Positions 37,590 through 45,575 of a stretch of 64,000 nucleotides of DNA are shown piece by piece (the stretch's first letter is position 1; every line of letters starts with the position of its first letter). Position numbers and translations under genes: made by a program. The notes under the pieces are model-generated. The model saw nothing but the letters and a program-made list of their open reading frames with translations. It made no database searches and was not told the DNA's origin. This DNA is from Terriglobia bacterium. Its GTDB lineage: Bacteria; Acidobacteriota; Terriglobia; Acidiferrales; UBA7541. The stretch is from the NCBI GenBank assembly GCA_020072765.1, contig JAIQGD010000033.1, positions 35,557 to 99,556 on the forward strand, read 5' to 3'.

Positions 37590-39482
37590 ATGAGAGACAG
37601 GAAGCGGCATCTGCTCTGGCTGTGTGTTTTGACGTGCGCGTGCGCCGTGATGGCGCCGCGTGGCGCCGCGCAGGGGCAGCAGGAGACGCAGCCCGCGCCG
37701 GCGGCGCCGCTCGGCACGGAGTTCGGCTACAGTATTTTCCAGACGAAGTGCACCTCCTGCCACGGCAACCGAGCTTCCACGAACCGCGCCCCGGACCCCG
37801 CCGCGCTCAGACAAATGACGCCGGAAGCTATTTATGACGCGCTGAGCACGGGGTCCATGGCCCCGGTGATCGGCAAGACGCTCAGCGACGAACAGAAGCG
37901 CCGGGTGGCGGAGGCGTTGAGCGGCCGTCCGCTGGGAAGCGCCGCACTGGGCGATGCGAAGACGATGTCGAATCGGTGCGCGAGCAATCCGCCGTTCGAT
38001 GTCCTGGCCGGGGCGGCGTGGAACGGCTGGGGCGTGGACGTGGAAAACACACGCTATCAGACGGCGAAAGCGGCCGGGCTGACGGCCGGCCAGGTGCCTC
38101 ACCTGAAGTTGAAATGGGCGTTCGGTTTTCCCGGGGGCGTGTCGGCCTACGGGCAGCCCACGATGGTGGGCGGGCGCGTGTTCGTCGGGAGCGACAACGG
38201 TTATGTGTACTCGCTCGATGCGCGCACGGGCTGCGTGTACTGGTCGTTCCAGGCCAAGGCGGCCGTGCGCAACGCGATCACCATCGCGCCGATCCATACG
38301 GACGGTTCGGCCAAGCATGCGGCGTACTTCGGGGATTTGAAGGCCAACGTGTATGCGGTGGATGCCGCGAATGGGAGTCTGCTGTGGACGCGCCGCGTGG
38401 AGGAGCATGTGGCGGCGCGCATCACCGGCGCGCCGGCGGTATCGGGTGGCCGTGTGTTCGTTCCCCTCTCGGCGTGGGAGGGTTTTTCGGGATCGAACGA
38501 GGACTATCCGTGCTGCACGTTCCGCGGCAGCGTGCTGGCGCTCGACGCGAATACCGGGCGGCAGCTCTGGAAGCGCTACATGGTTCCGGAAGAGCCGAAG
38601 CCGGTGAGGAAGAATTCCAAGGGCACGCAACTCTGGGCCCCGGCCGGCATTTCCGTTTGGAGCACGCCGACGGTGGACGTCAAGCGTCATGCCATCTACT
38701 TCGGCACCGGCGACGCGGAGACGGAGCCCGTACCGAAGTATTCCGATGCGATCATGGCGCTAGACATGACGAGCGGGAAGATCCTCTGGTCGTTCCAGGG
38801 CCTTGCGAATGACGCGTTCCTGGGGGATTGCGCGGAGGACAACCCCCATCGTTCGGAAAACTGCCCGAAGCACCTGGGGCCGGATTGGGATTTCGGATCG
38901 TCGCCGATCCTGCGCACGCTGCCGAACGGGCACCGGATTCTGGTGGCCGGGCAGAAGAGCGGCACGATTTTCGGGTTCGACCCGGACCGCAAGGGCGCGC
39001 TGGTGTGGAAAACGAACCTGCTGGCGGCCAGTGACCCGGTGCCGGACTCGCTCGGGCTGATCGTGTTCGGGGGAGCCGCCGACGAACAGAATGTTTACTT
39101 CGCGCTGCACAGCGGGGGCATGGTGGCGGTGCGCCTGGCGACGGGAGAACGCGTGTGGTTCACGCCGCTGCTCGCCGCCGGACGCAAGCCGACCGATCAG
39201 GACGCGGGACAGTCCGCGGCCATCAGCATGATTCCGGGCGTGGTCTTCAGCGGCGGCTTTGACGGCAGATTGCACGCCCTGGCGGCCGAGGACGGAAAAA
39301 TCCTGTGGCAATTCAATACCGCCCGGGAGTTCCCGACGGTGAATGGCGTGCATGCCCACGGCGGCGGGATGGGCTCAGCGGGCCCGACCATCGCCGGAGG
39401 GATGCTCTTCGTTGGTTCCGGATACGCGGTGCTCAGCGGGGCGCAGGCAGGAAACGTGCTGCTGGCCTTTTCCGCCGAATAG
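37590..39482 (+). CDS. Cytochrome c-PQQ quinohemoprotein dehydrogenase 2
   Basis: A 630-residue paralogue of the preceding gene with the same layout: signal peptide, heme motif CTSCH (about residue 50), and a PQQ propeller starting WNGWGVDVENTRYQTAKAAG. It keeps the vicinal cysteines (YPCCTFRGS) and near-identical segments such as PHLKLKWAFGFPGG. The pair looks like a tandem duplication with divergence. It probably passes electrons to periplasmic cytochromes, for example the one at 39503. Confidence 0.86.
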   Translation: MRDRKRHLLWLCVLTCACAVMAPRGAAQGQQETQPAPAAPLGTEFGYSIFQTKCTSCHGNRASTNRAPDPAALRQMTPEAIYDALSTGSMAPVIGKTLSDEQKRRVAEALSGRPLGSAALGDAKTMSNRCASNPPFDVLAGAAWNGWGVDVENTRYQTAKAAGLTAGQVPHLKLKWAFGFPGGVSAYGQPTMVGGRVFVGSDNGYVYSLDARTGCVYWSFQAKAAVRNAITIAPIHTDGSAKHAAYFGDLKANVYAVDAANGSLLWTRRVEEHVAARITGAPAVSGGRVFVPLSAWEGFSGSNEDYPCCTFRGSVLALDANTGRQLWKRYMVPEEPKPVRKNSKGTQLWAPAGISVWSTPTVDVKRHAIYFGTGDAETEPVPKYSDAIMALDMTSGKILWSFQGLANDAFLGDCAEDNPHRSENCPKHLGPDWDFGSSPILRTLPNGHRILVAGQKSGTIFGFDPDRKGALVWKTNLLAASDPVPDSLGLIVFGGAADEQNVYFALHSGGMVAVRLATGERVWFTPLLAAGRKPTDQDAGQSAAISMIPGVVFSGGFDGRLHALAAEDGKILWQFNTAREFPTVNGVHAHGGGMGSAGPTIAGGMLFVGSGYAVLSGAQAGNVLLAFSAE

Positions 39483-39498
39483 CAGGAAGCGGTCCGGA

Positions 39499-39523
39499 AC
39501 GGCTATTTCGTGGCCGTTTTTTT
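39499..39523 (+). terminator. Possible Rho-independent terminator
   Basis: ACGGC, a 9-nt loop, GCCGT and then a run of T (39517-39523) lie 17 bp after the second quinohemoprotein gene. The stem is only 5 bp, and it overlaps the 3' end of the convergent cytochrome gene. Confidence 0.4.
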
Positions 39524-40003
39524 GCCGATGAGGATGTTCTTCAGCGCGTCGGGGTCGTTCTTGAGCGGTTCGGTCCCCGCCGGGTAGCTGTTGGATTGCA
39601 GCATGAAGGCGACGATGCCCAGATAGGCGTCGGGGGTGAGGCTGCCGGGTTTGTCCTGCGGCATGCTGGTTTGCGTGAGATCGTACAAATCAAATACCGT
39701 GCGGCCGTCCCAATACTGTCCGAAGGAGTCGCCGACCAGCGGGGGAGCTTGTCCGCTGCCGCTCAAATCCTCCATGTGACATCCGCTGCAGCTTTCGCTG
39801 TAGGCGGTCTTGCCTTGCGCGGCCTGCGCGGCGGTGTAGACGCCATCCTCGGCGCTTTTGGGGGCGGCGGCGGCGCGCGCGGTGCCGATGGCACCACCGG
39901 CGTACCAGGTGATGGCGCCGGCCATCAAGAGGCCCACGAGGAGCAATCCGCCGAGGCCGGAAATTCTGCTGCTGAACCCACAACTCTTCTTCCCTGCGTT
40001 CAT
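39503..40003 (-). CDS. Monoheme cytochrome c
   Basis: A 166-residue exported protein: N-terminal hydrophobic helix (LGGLLLVGLLMAGAITWYAG) that may stay as an anchor, and one c-type heme site CSGCH (about residue 73) with a downstream methionine in LTQTSMPQDKPGSL as likely axial ligand. It is divergent from the Tat-small-subunit/GMC genes and convergent with the quinohemoproteins, so it is a good candidate electron acceptor for either. Family: class I cytochrome c, specific partner not known. Confidence 0.83.
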   Translation of the reverse strand: MNAGKKSCGFSSRISGLGGLLLVGLLMAGAITWYAGGAIGTARAAAAPKSAEDGVYTAAQAAQGKTAYSESCSGCHMEDLSGSGQAPPLVGDSFGQYWDGRTVFDLYDLTQTSMPQDKPGSLTPDAYLGIVAFMLQSNSYPAGTEPLKNDPDALKNILIGKKTATK

Positions 40004-40220
40004 AGTGTGGTGGTCTCCTGAAATTTAGACGCGATCACAGCGCCAAACGTTACGATGATACCAGAGGTCCGCAGAGATTTCCTCGGGGGGCGGCGATCGC
40101 GGATGCTGGCGGGATTGCGGCTGGGCGAGGGTATTCCAATCGTTGAATCGGTACTTGACACCGAGGGACCTGGCCGAGCAAGCTCTGCAGTTTGGAAGAG
40201 GTCTGGGAGGAGGGGACACG

Positions 40221-40763
40221 ATGAGACTGCTGGAATGGGCGAGCAAGGTGTCGCGGCGCGGCTTCCTGGCGGGCGGCGCGGCGACCATCGCGGCTGTCGC
40301 GGTGAGCGGGACAGCCATCCTGACGGACTCGCAGGCAGCGGCGGCGGCCGGGACTCCGGGGTTGACGCCCGAAGAAGTGCGCACTCTGGTGAAATTCGTG
40401 CGCGACCTTTTCCCCCATGACCGGCTGGAGGATGCGTTCTATGCGAATGCCGTTGCGCCTCTCAATGAGGAAGCGGCGAAGAGCAGGTCGGCCAAACAGC
40501 TGCTGGCCGATGGGATCGCCGAGCTGAACCGGCTGGCGGGCGCGGGCGGTGGCAAGGGGTACGCCGCTGTGGCGGACGAGAAGGCGCGCGTGGCGGCGAT
40601 CAAGCAGATCGAAAATGGCGCGTTTTTCAAGAAGGTGTACGGCACGACCGTCGTCTCGCTGTACAACCAGCCGGCGCTGTGGCCGAAGTTCGGCTACGAG
40701 GGGCCGTCGTCGCTGCTGGGTGGCTACCTGCACCGCGGGTTCAACGATCTGGATTGGCTGTGA
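40221..40763 (+). CDS. Tat-exported small subunit of a GMC dehydrogenase
   Basis: A 180-residue protein with a twin-arginine signal (SRRGFLAGGAATIAAVAV) and a body matching gluconate 2-dehydrogenase subunit 3-like proteins (LVKFVRDLFPHD, ALWPKFGYEGPSSLLGGYLH). Such subunits co-export the flavoprotein subunit through the Tat system. The large subunit follows at 40929, but a repeat-bearing 165-bp gap separates them. GGAGG precedes the ATG at 40221. Confidence 0.83.
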   Translation: MRLLEWASKVSRRGFLAGGAATIAAVAVSGTAILTDSQAAAAAGTPGLTPEEVRTLVKFVRDLFPHDRLEDAFYANAVAPLNEEAAKSRSAKQLLADGIAELNRLAGAGGGKGYAAVADEKARVAAIKQIENGAFFKKVYGTTVVSLYNQPALWPKFGYEGPSSLLGGYLHRGFNDLDWL

Positions 40764-40928
40764 AGCGAGGGTGGCGTTCCGAAAAGGCCTCGCAAATCTT
40801 ACTGCCAGGCAGGGCACAGCAAGCAGCGCCCCTACAGAGGATTGCGAGCGGCAAACTATGGGCTGCAACACGGACTCGAACATTGAAAGCGGTTCGGGTT
40901 TTTCAGCACGCTGCTGGGGAGGCAGGAA
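40764..40928. repeat. Repeats inside the dehydrogenase operon
   Basis: 40812-40842 carries GCACAGCAAGCAGCGCCCC then TACAGAG, the same family as 23643. 40895-40917 is an inverted partial copy of the 50-bp repeat. They separate the small- and large-subunit genes, which are usually adjacent. Confidence 0.55.
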
Positions 40929-42497
40929 ATGGGCGCCAAGTTTGATCTGAACGATTCGTCGGTGGTGGTCATCATCGGCTCGGGCGCCGGCGGCGGGACG
41001 CTGGCCAACGAGCTGGCGCAAAAGGGCGTTCCGGTGGTGGTGCTGGAAGCCGGGAAGCGCATCGAGATGAATGAGTACAAGAACGACGACAGCGCGGCGT
41101 TCGGCGCGTTTACGTGGCTCGACCCGCGGACCACGACGGGCAGTTGGTCGGTGGCGACGTCGTGGCCGGATCTGCCCATCTGGATTTGCAAACTCGTGGG
41201 CGGATCGACGAACCACTGGGGCGGGGTGGCGCTGCGTTTTCAGGAACACGAATTCAAGACGAGGACGGAGTACGGCGACGTCGCGGGCGCGGACCTGGTC
41301 GACTGGCCGGTGGACCTGAAGGAGATGGAGCCCTATTACGATCGCGCCGAATTAAAGATGGGCGTGAGCGGGACGCACGGGATTCCGCTCCTGCCCGTGA
41401 GCAACCACGGCAAGGTACTGTTTGCGGGGGCGAAGAAGGTCGGCTACACGAAGTACGGCGTGCCGACGATGGCGATCAATCCGTCGCCGCGCGACGGGCG
41501 CGCGGGATGCCAGCAGACCGGGTTCTGCGTGCAGGGATGCACGTTTGGCGCGAAGTGGGCGACGCTCTACACGGAAATTCCGCGGGCGGAGGCCACCGGG
41601 AAAGCCGAGGTCCGCGCCGAAGCGCAGGCGATCCGCATCGAGCACGACGCAGCGGGCAAGGTGACCGGCGTGGTGTACGCGGACGGCAGCGGTACGCTGC
41701 AACGGCAGAAGGCGCGGCTGGTGGCCGTCGCGGGCAATGCCATTGAAACCCCGCGGCTGCTGCTGAATTCCCAATCGAGCCGGTTTCCGCAGGGCCTGGG
41801 GAATTCCTCCGGGCATGTGGGGAAATACTACATGCGGCACACCACGGGAACGGTGTTCGCCGTGTTCGAAAAGCCGGTGCATATGTACCGGGGCACGGCG
41901 CAATCCGGGATCATCATGGACGAGGCGGCGCACAATCCGAAGCGGGGCTTTGCCGGCGGGTACCAGATGGAGCTGCTGCCGCAAAGCTTTCCGGGCTTCG
42001 CGCAGAATGTGGCGGGGGGTTGGGGGCGCGACCGGGCCTCGATCGTCGAGAAGTACGCGAATGCCGCGGGCGTGTGGATCATCGGCGAGGACCTGCCGCG
42101 CGGAACCAACCGGATCACCCTGCACGCGGAACGGAAAGACCGCTTCGGCATGCCCATCCCGAATATTCACTGCGACGACCATCCCAACGACGTGGCGATG
42201 CGGAACCACGGTTTCGCGCAGGCCGAAGCCGTCTACCACTCGATCGGCGCGAAGAGGACCGTGCGCGTCCCGCCGTTTCCCTCGACGCACAACATGGGCA
42301 CGGCCCGCATGTCGGAAAAGCCGCGGGACGGCGTGGTCAATCGCTTCGGGCAGGCGCACGATGTCAAGAATCTGTTCGTATCGGACGGGAGCCAGTTCCC
42401 ATCGAGCGGCGGCGAGAATCCGACGCTGACGATTGTGGCTCTGGCCATCCGGCAGGCGGAGTACATCGCCGGGCAGATGGCCAAGGGCGAGATCTAA
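40929..42497 (+). CDS. GMC-family flavoprotein dehydrogenase (large subunit)
   Basis: A 522-residue FAD enzyme: dinucleotide fold VVVIIGSGAGGGTLANELA near the start, VGGSTNHWGGVALRF, CVQGCTFGAKW, and a C-terminal active site with His in THNMGTARM (about 454) and Asn in ENPTLTIVAL (about 497). It has no signal peptide of its own, as expected if it is exported bound to the Tat subunit at 40221. The system probably oxidises a sugar or alcohol and passes electrons to cytochrome c. Substrate unknown. Confidence 0.86.
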   Translation: MGAKFDLNDSSVVVIIGSGAGGGTLANELAQKGVPVVVLEAGKRIEMNEYKNDDSAAFGAFTWLDPRTTTGSWSVATSWPDLPIWICKLVGGSTNHWGGVALRFQEHEFKTRTEYGDVAGADLVDWPVDLKEMEPYYDRAELKMGVSGTHGIPLLPVSNHGKVLFAGAKKVGYTKYGVPTMAINPSPRDGRAGCQQTGFCVQGCTFGAKWATLYTEIPRAEATGKAEVRAEAQAIRIEHDAAGKVTGVVYADGSGTLQRQKARLVAVAGNAIETPRLLLNSQSSRFPQGLGNSSGHVGKYYMRHTTGTVFAVFEKPVHMYRGTAQSGIIMDEAAHNPKRGFAGGYQMELLPQSFPGFAQNVAGGWGRDRASIVEKYANAAGVWIIGEDLPRGTNRITLHAERKDRFGMPIPNIHCDDHPNDVAMRNHGFAQAEAVYHSIGAKRTVRVPPFPSTHNMGTARMSEKPRDGVVNRFGQAHDVKNLFVSDGSQFPSSGGENPTLTIVALAIRQAEYIAGQMAKGEI

Positions 42498-42544
42498 TCG
42501 CGGCAAGGACCGATACCAAGACCCATACGGGCGGGAGACGAGAC

Positions 42545-43575
42545 GTGATCAGGCGCGCACTGGGAAATTCAGGGCTGGAAGTGGGCCCGCTGGCCTTTGG
42601 AGGAAACATCTTCGGATGGACCGCCGACGAGCCGACCTCGTTCAAATTGCTCGATGCGTTTGTGGCGGCGGGGCTGAATCTGATCGATACGGCCGACGTC
42701 TACTCGCGGTGGCTTCCGGGGCACAAGGGCGGCGAGTCGGAAACCATTATCGGCAACTGGCTGCAGCAGCGCGGCGGCCGAGAGAAGGTGGTGATCGCCA
42801 CCAAGGTCGGCGTGGAGATGGGCCCCGAAGACAAGGGGCTGTCCCGGGCCTACATCCTGCGGGCCGTGGACCGGTCGCTGGCGCGACTGAAAACGGATTA
42901 CATTGACCTGTATCAGTCCCACCGGGACGACGCGGAAACGCCGCTGGAAGAAACGCTGGAGACTTATGGGCAATTGATTCGCGCCGGAAAAGTGCGCGCC
43001 ATTGGCGCGTCCAATTACAAGGCGGGGCGTCTGGCGGAGGCGCTTCGGGTCAGCGCCGCGAAGGGCCTGCCACGATATGAGACGCTGCAGCCCTGGTACA
43101 ACCTCTACGACCGCGCGGAGTTCGAGGGAGAGCTGGCGAGTCTTTACCGGCGTGAAAATCTCGGCGTGATCAGTTATTTTTCGCTGGCCAGCGGATTTCT
43201 CACAGGAAAATATCGCTCGGCGAAGGATCTGGAGGGCAAGGCGCGCGGCTATCGCGTGAAGGATATGATGAACGAGCGCGGCTTCGCGTGAAGGATATGA
43301 TGAACGAGCGCGGCTTCCGCATCCTGGCCGCGCTGGATATCGTGTCGAAGGATCTGGGCGCCACGTTGGCCCAAGTGTCGCTGGCGTGGCTGGTGGCGCA
43401 CGGGGTCACCGCGCCCATCGCCAGCGCCACGAGTCTCGATCAACTGCAGGAATTGATTGGGGCGACGAAGCTGAAGCTGAGTCCCGACGCTGTACGCCTG
43501 CTGGATGATGCGAGCAAGGCCGATCCGGCCGCCGCCGAGCGAGAGGTTCGGACGCCCCCTCCGAGCGCGAGATAG
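42545..43575 (+). pseudogene. Aldo/keto reductase, frameshifted by a tandem duplication
   Basis: The N-terminal part (GTG 42545, GGGAGA upstream) is a normal aldo/keto reductase: RALGNSGLEVGPLAFGGNIF, catalytic-site LIDTADVYS, KTDYIDLYQSHRDD and VRAIGASNY. It stops at 43289-43291 shortly after RVKDMMNERGF. The rest (DLGATLAQVSLAWLVAHGVT to stop 43575) lies in another frame. The cause is visible: a 32-bp unit (43254-43285) is repeated exactly at 43286-43317. Removing one copy restores one frame of about 330 codons. It follows the GMC gene by 47 bp. Confidence 0.88.
43254..43317. repeat. Perfect 32-bp tandem duplication
   Basis: The unit begins GCGTGAAGGATATGATGAAC and ends GCGGCTTC; two exact copies are head to tail. 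Two further bases on the left (43252-43253) also match with period 32. Since 32 is not a multiple of three, the duplication shifts the reading frame of the aldo/keto reductase. Confidence 0.97.
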
Positions 43576-43636
43576 AGAGCGCTTTCGGCGCGGGATGCAC
43601 CCGCATCGCCGAAGCCGCCCGTCTTTCGGTTGCTTG

Positions 43637-45310
43637 CTAGTGGCGCGCCATGAGCAGGTGCAGCTCCGGGGGCAGGGGCGCGAGGTCGATTGCCACGTTG
43701 ATGCAGGCCGGCTTGCCGCTGGCGAACGCGGCCTTGATGGCGGGCCCGAGATCCTGAATCTTGGTGACGTGCTGGCCGTGGCAGCCGAAGGCCGCGGCGA
43801 CATCGTGATACCGGACGTCCCGCAGGGTTGTAGCCGTCACGCGATTGGCTCCTGACACAATTTCCTGAAAGTGCTGGGACGCCGCCCAGCTGTGATTGTT
43901 CATCACCACGGCCACGATGGGCAGTTGATGGCGCATCATGGTGTCGAATTCCGTGATCGTGAAACCGATGGCGCCATCTCCGACCAGGCACAGAACCTGC
44001 CGCTTCGGATTCGCGGCCTGGGCACCAAGGGCCAGGCCCAGGCCGAATCCCACCGCTCCCAGAAAACCGTGAGTGATGTAGCTTCCCGGATGGTTCTGGC
44101 GGATCACTTCGTTCATCCAGTGATAGGCCTCGGCGCCGTCGCCGACGACGATGGCGTCTTCGTTGATGTTGTCCACGATCGCCGCCACCGCCTGCAGCGG
44201 ATGAATGGGCGAGGTCGTGCGATTCAGGTCGGCCTGGGCGCGCTTGCGGCGCTCGGCCTTGGCATCGCGAATAATCTGCTGCCAGCCCGTGTAGTCCCGC
44301 CACTTTTGCGATTTGGCGCGCGCGTTCATGGCGCGCAGAGTTTCCCGCGAGTCGGCGACGATGGGAACCGCCACCTGCCGCAGCCGGCCGATTTCCTTGG
44401 GGTCGACTTCCACGTGGATGATTTTGGCGGCCAGGGGGACGACCATGTCGCTCATGCCCAAGGTGAAAAGGCCGAAGCGGACGCCCAGGGCGAGGATCAC
44501 GTCCGGACGCTGATTGGGCGCGGAAAGATCAGCCATCTTGTGGAACGTGCCGCCGTACAGTGGGTGATTACTGGGCAACAGCCCGTGCGCCTGGAAATCG
44601 GAGAAAACGGGAATGCCGGTGGCGTCAACGAAGGCCCGCAACTCCTCGCCCGCGCCGCATTGATAGGCGCCGGCTCCCACCATGATGGCCGGGCGCGCCG
44701 CGCCCGCCAGCAATTCGATGGCGTGTTCGACGGCTTGCGCGTGCGGCTGCGGCGTAACGTCGACGAGCACATTTTCCGGGATGGGGCACGAGGTTTCTTC
44801 GATCTGCGCCGTCAACACGTCCATGGGCATGTCCAAAAGGACGGGGCCGGTGGGTCCGGAGGTCGCCAGGCGGATGGCCTGGGCGACGAGGCGCGGAATC
44901 TGGTTCGCCACGGTGATGCGATGGACCCATTTCGTGATGGGTGTCGCGACGGCCACCTGATCGAAGCCGGATTGCAGGCTGTTGGTCTCGGCTTCGTTTA
45001 GTCCGGCCGAGCCGGTGATGTAGAGCACCGGCGTGCGGTCCAGATAGGCGTTGGTGATCGAGGTGATGATGTTGGTGAAACCGGGACCGGCGGTGGCCAT
45101 GGCCACGCCCAGGCCGCGGGTGCAGCGAGCGTAGGATTCGGCGGCGTGACCCGCGGCCATTTCGTGGCGCGTGTCGATCAGCCGGATGTGGTGGTCCAGG
45201 CAGGATTGGAAGATGGTCTCCAGGTGGGCGCCGTGGAGCGCGAAGATGTTTGTCACGTTTGCCTTGAGCAAGGTCCGAACCAGAAGCTCTCCGCCGCTAA
45301 CCATGGCCAT
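43637..45310 (-). CDS. ThDP-dependent acetolactate synthase-like enzyme
   Basis: A 557-residue thiamine-diphosphate enzyme. The N-terminal Pyr domain has the catalytic Glu in LIDTRHEMAAGHAAESYAR, and the C-terminal PP domain has GDGAIGFTITEFDTMM ... VVMNN, the ThDP/Mg motif. It resembles large subunits of acetolactate synthase, oxalyl-CoA decarboxylase and benzaldehyde lyase; the FAD-site and substrate residues do not allow a firm choice. No small regulatory subunit is adjacent. ATG 45310 has GAGGTGAG upstream. Divergent from the ASKHA gene. Confidence 0.82.
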   Translation of the reverse strand: MAMVSGGELLVRTLLKANVTNIFALHGAHLETIFQSCLDHHIRLIDTRHEMAAGHAAESYARCTRGLGVAMATAGPGFTNIITSITNAYLDRTPVLYITGSAGLNEAETNSLQSGFDQVAVATPITKWVHRITVANQIPRLVAQAIRLATSGPTGPVLLDMPMDVLTAQIEETSCPIPENVLVDVTPQPHAQAVEHAIELLAGAARPAIMVGAGAYQCGAGEELRAFVDATGIPVFSDFQAHGLLPSNHPLYGGTFHKMADLSAPNQRPDVILALGVRFGLFTLGMSDMVVPLAAKIIHVEVDPKEIGRLRQVAVPIVADSRETLRAMNARAKSQKWRDYTGWQQIIRDAKAERRKRAQADLNRTTSPIHPLQAVAAIVDNINEDAIVVGDGAEAYHWMNEVIRQNHPGSYITHGFLGAVGFGLGLALGAQAANPKRQVLCLVGDGAIGFTITEFDTMMRHQLPIVAVVMNNHSWAASQHFQEIVSGANRVTATTLRDVRYHDVAAAFGCHGQHVTKIQDLGPAIKAAFASGKPACINVAIDLAPLPPELHLLMARH

Positions 45311-45471
45311 GCGCACTCACCTCTTTTTTTCGCCAGTATGGTATATATCGAGCGCGACCCGTTCCCGCCCGGTCGCTCCGTCGAACAATATACGAGTTTG
45401 CGGGCGCAATCCAGCATGTGTTGAGGCACTCCGGCGCGTGGGGCGACTCTAGAGTTTGTGGCGGGTCGCTT

Positions 45472-45485
45472 GTGACCGAAATCAC
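45472..45485. promoter_or_regulatory. CRP/FNR-like palindrome GTGA-N6-TCAC
   Basis: GTGACCGAAATCAC lies in the 265-bp gap between the divergent ThDP-enzyme and ASKHA genes. A TAGAGT hexamer on the minus strand (45446-45451) lies 30 bp from its centre, so the ThDP gene is the more likely target. Confidence 0.45.
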
Positions 45486-45575
45486 CGAGTCGGGTGAGGC
45501 GGCTCACAAACGGCGCCCTGCGAATCGAGAGAAGATGCCTGCGGGTGCCATCAGAGGCCTTGGGGGCGTGCGGCC

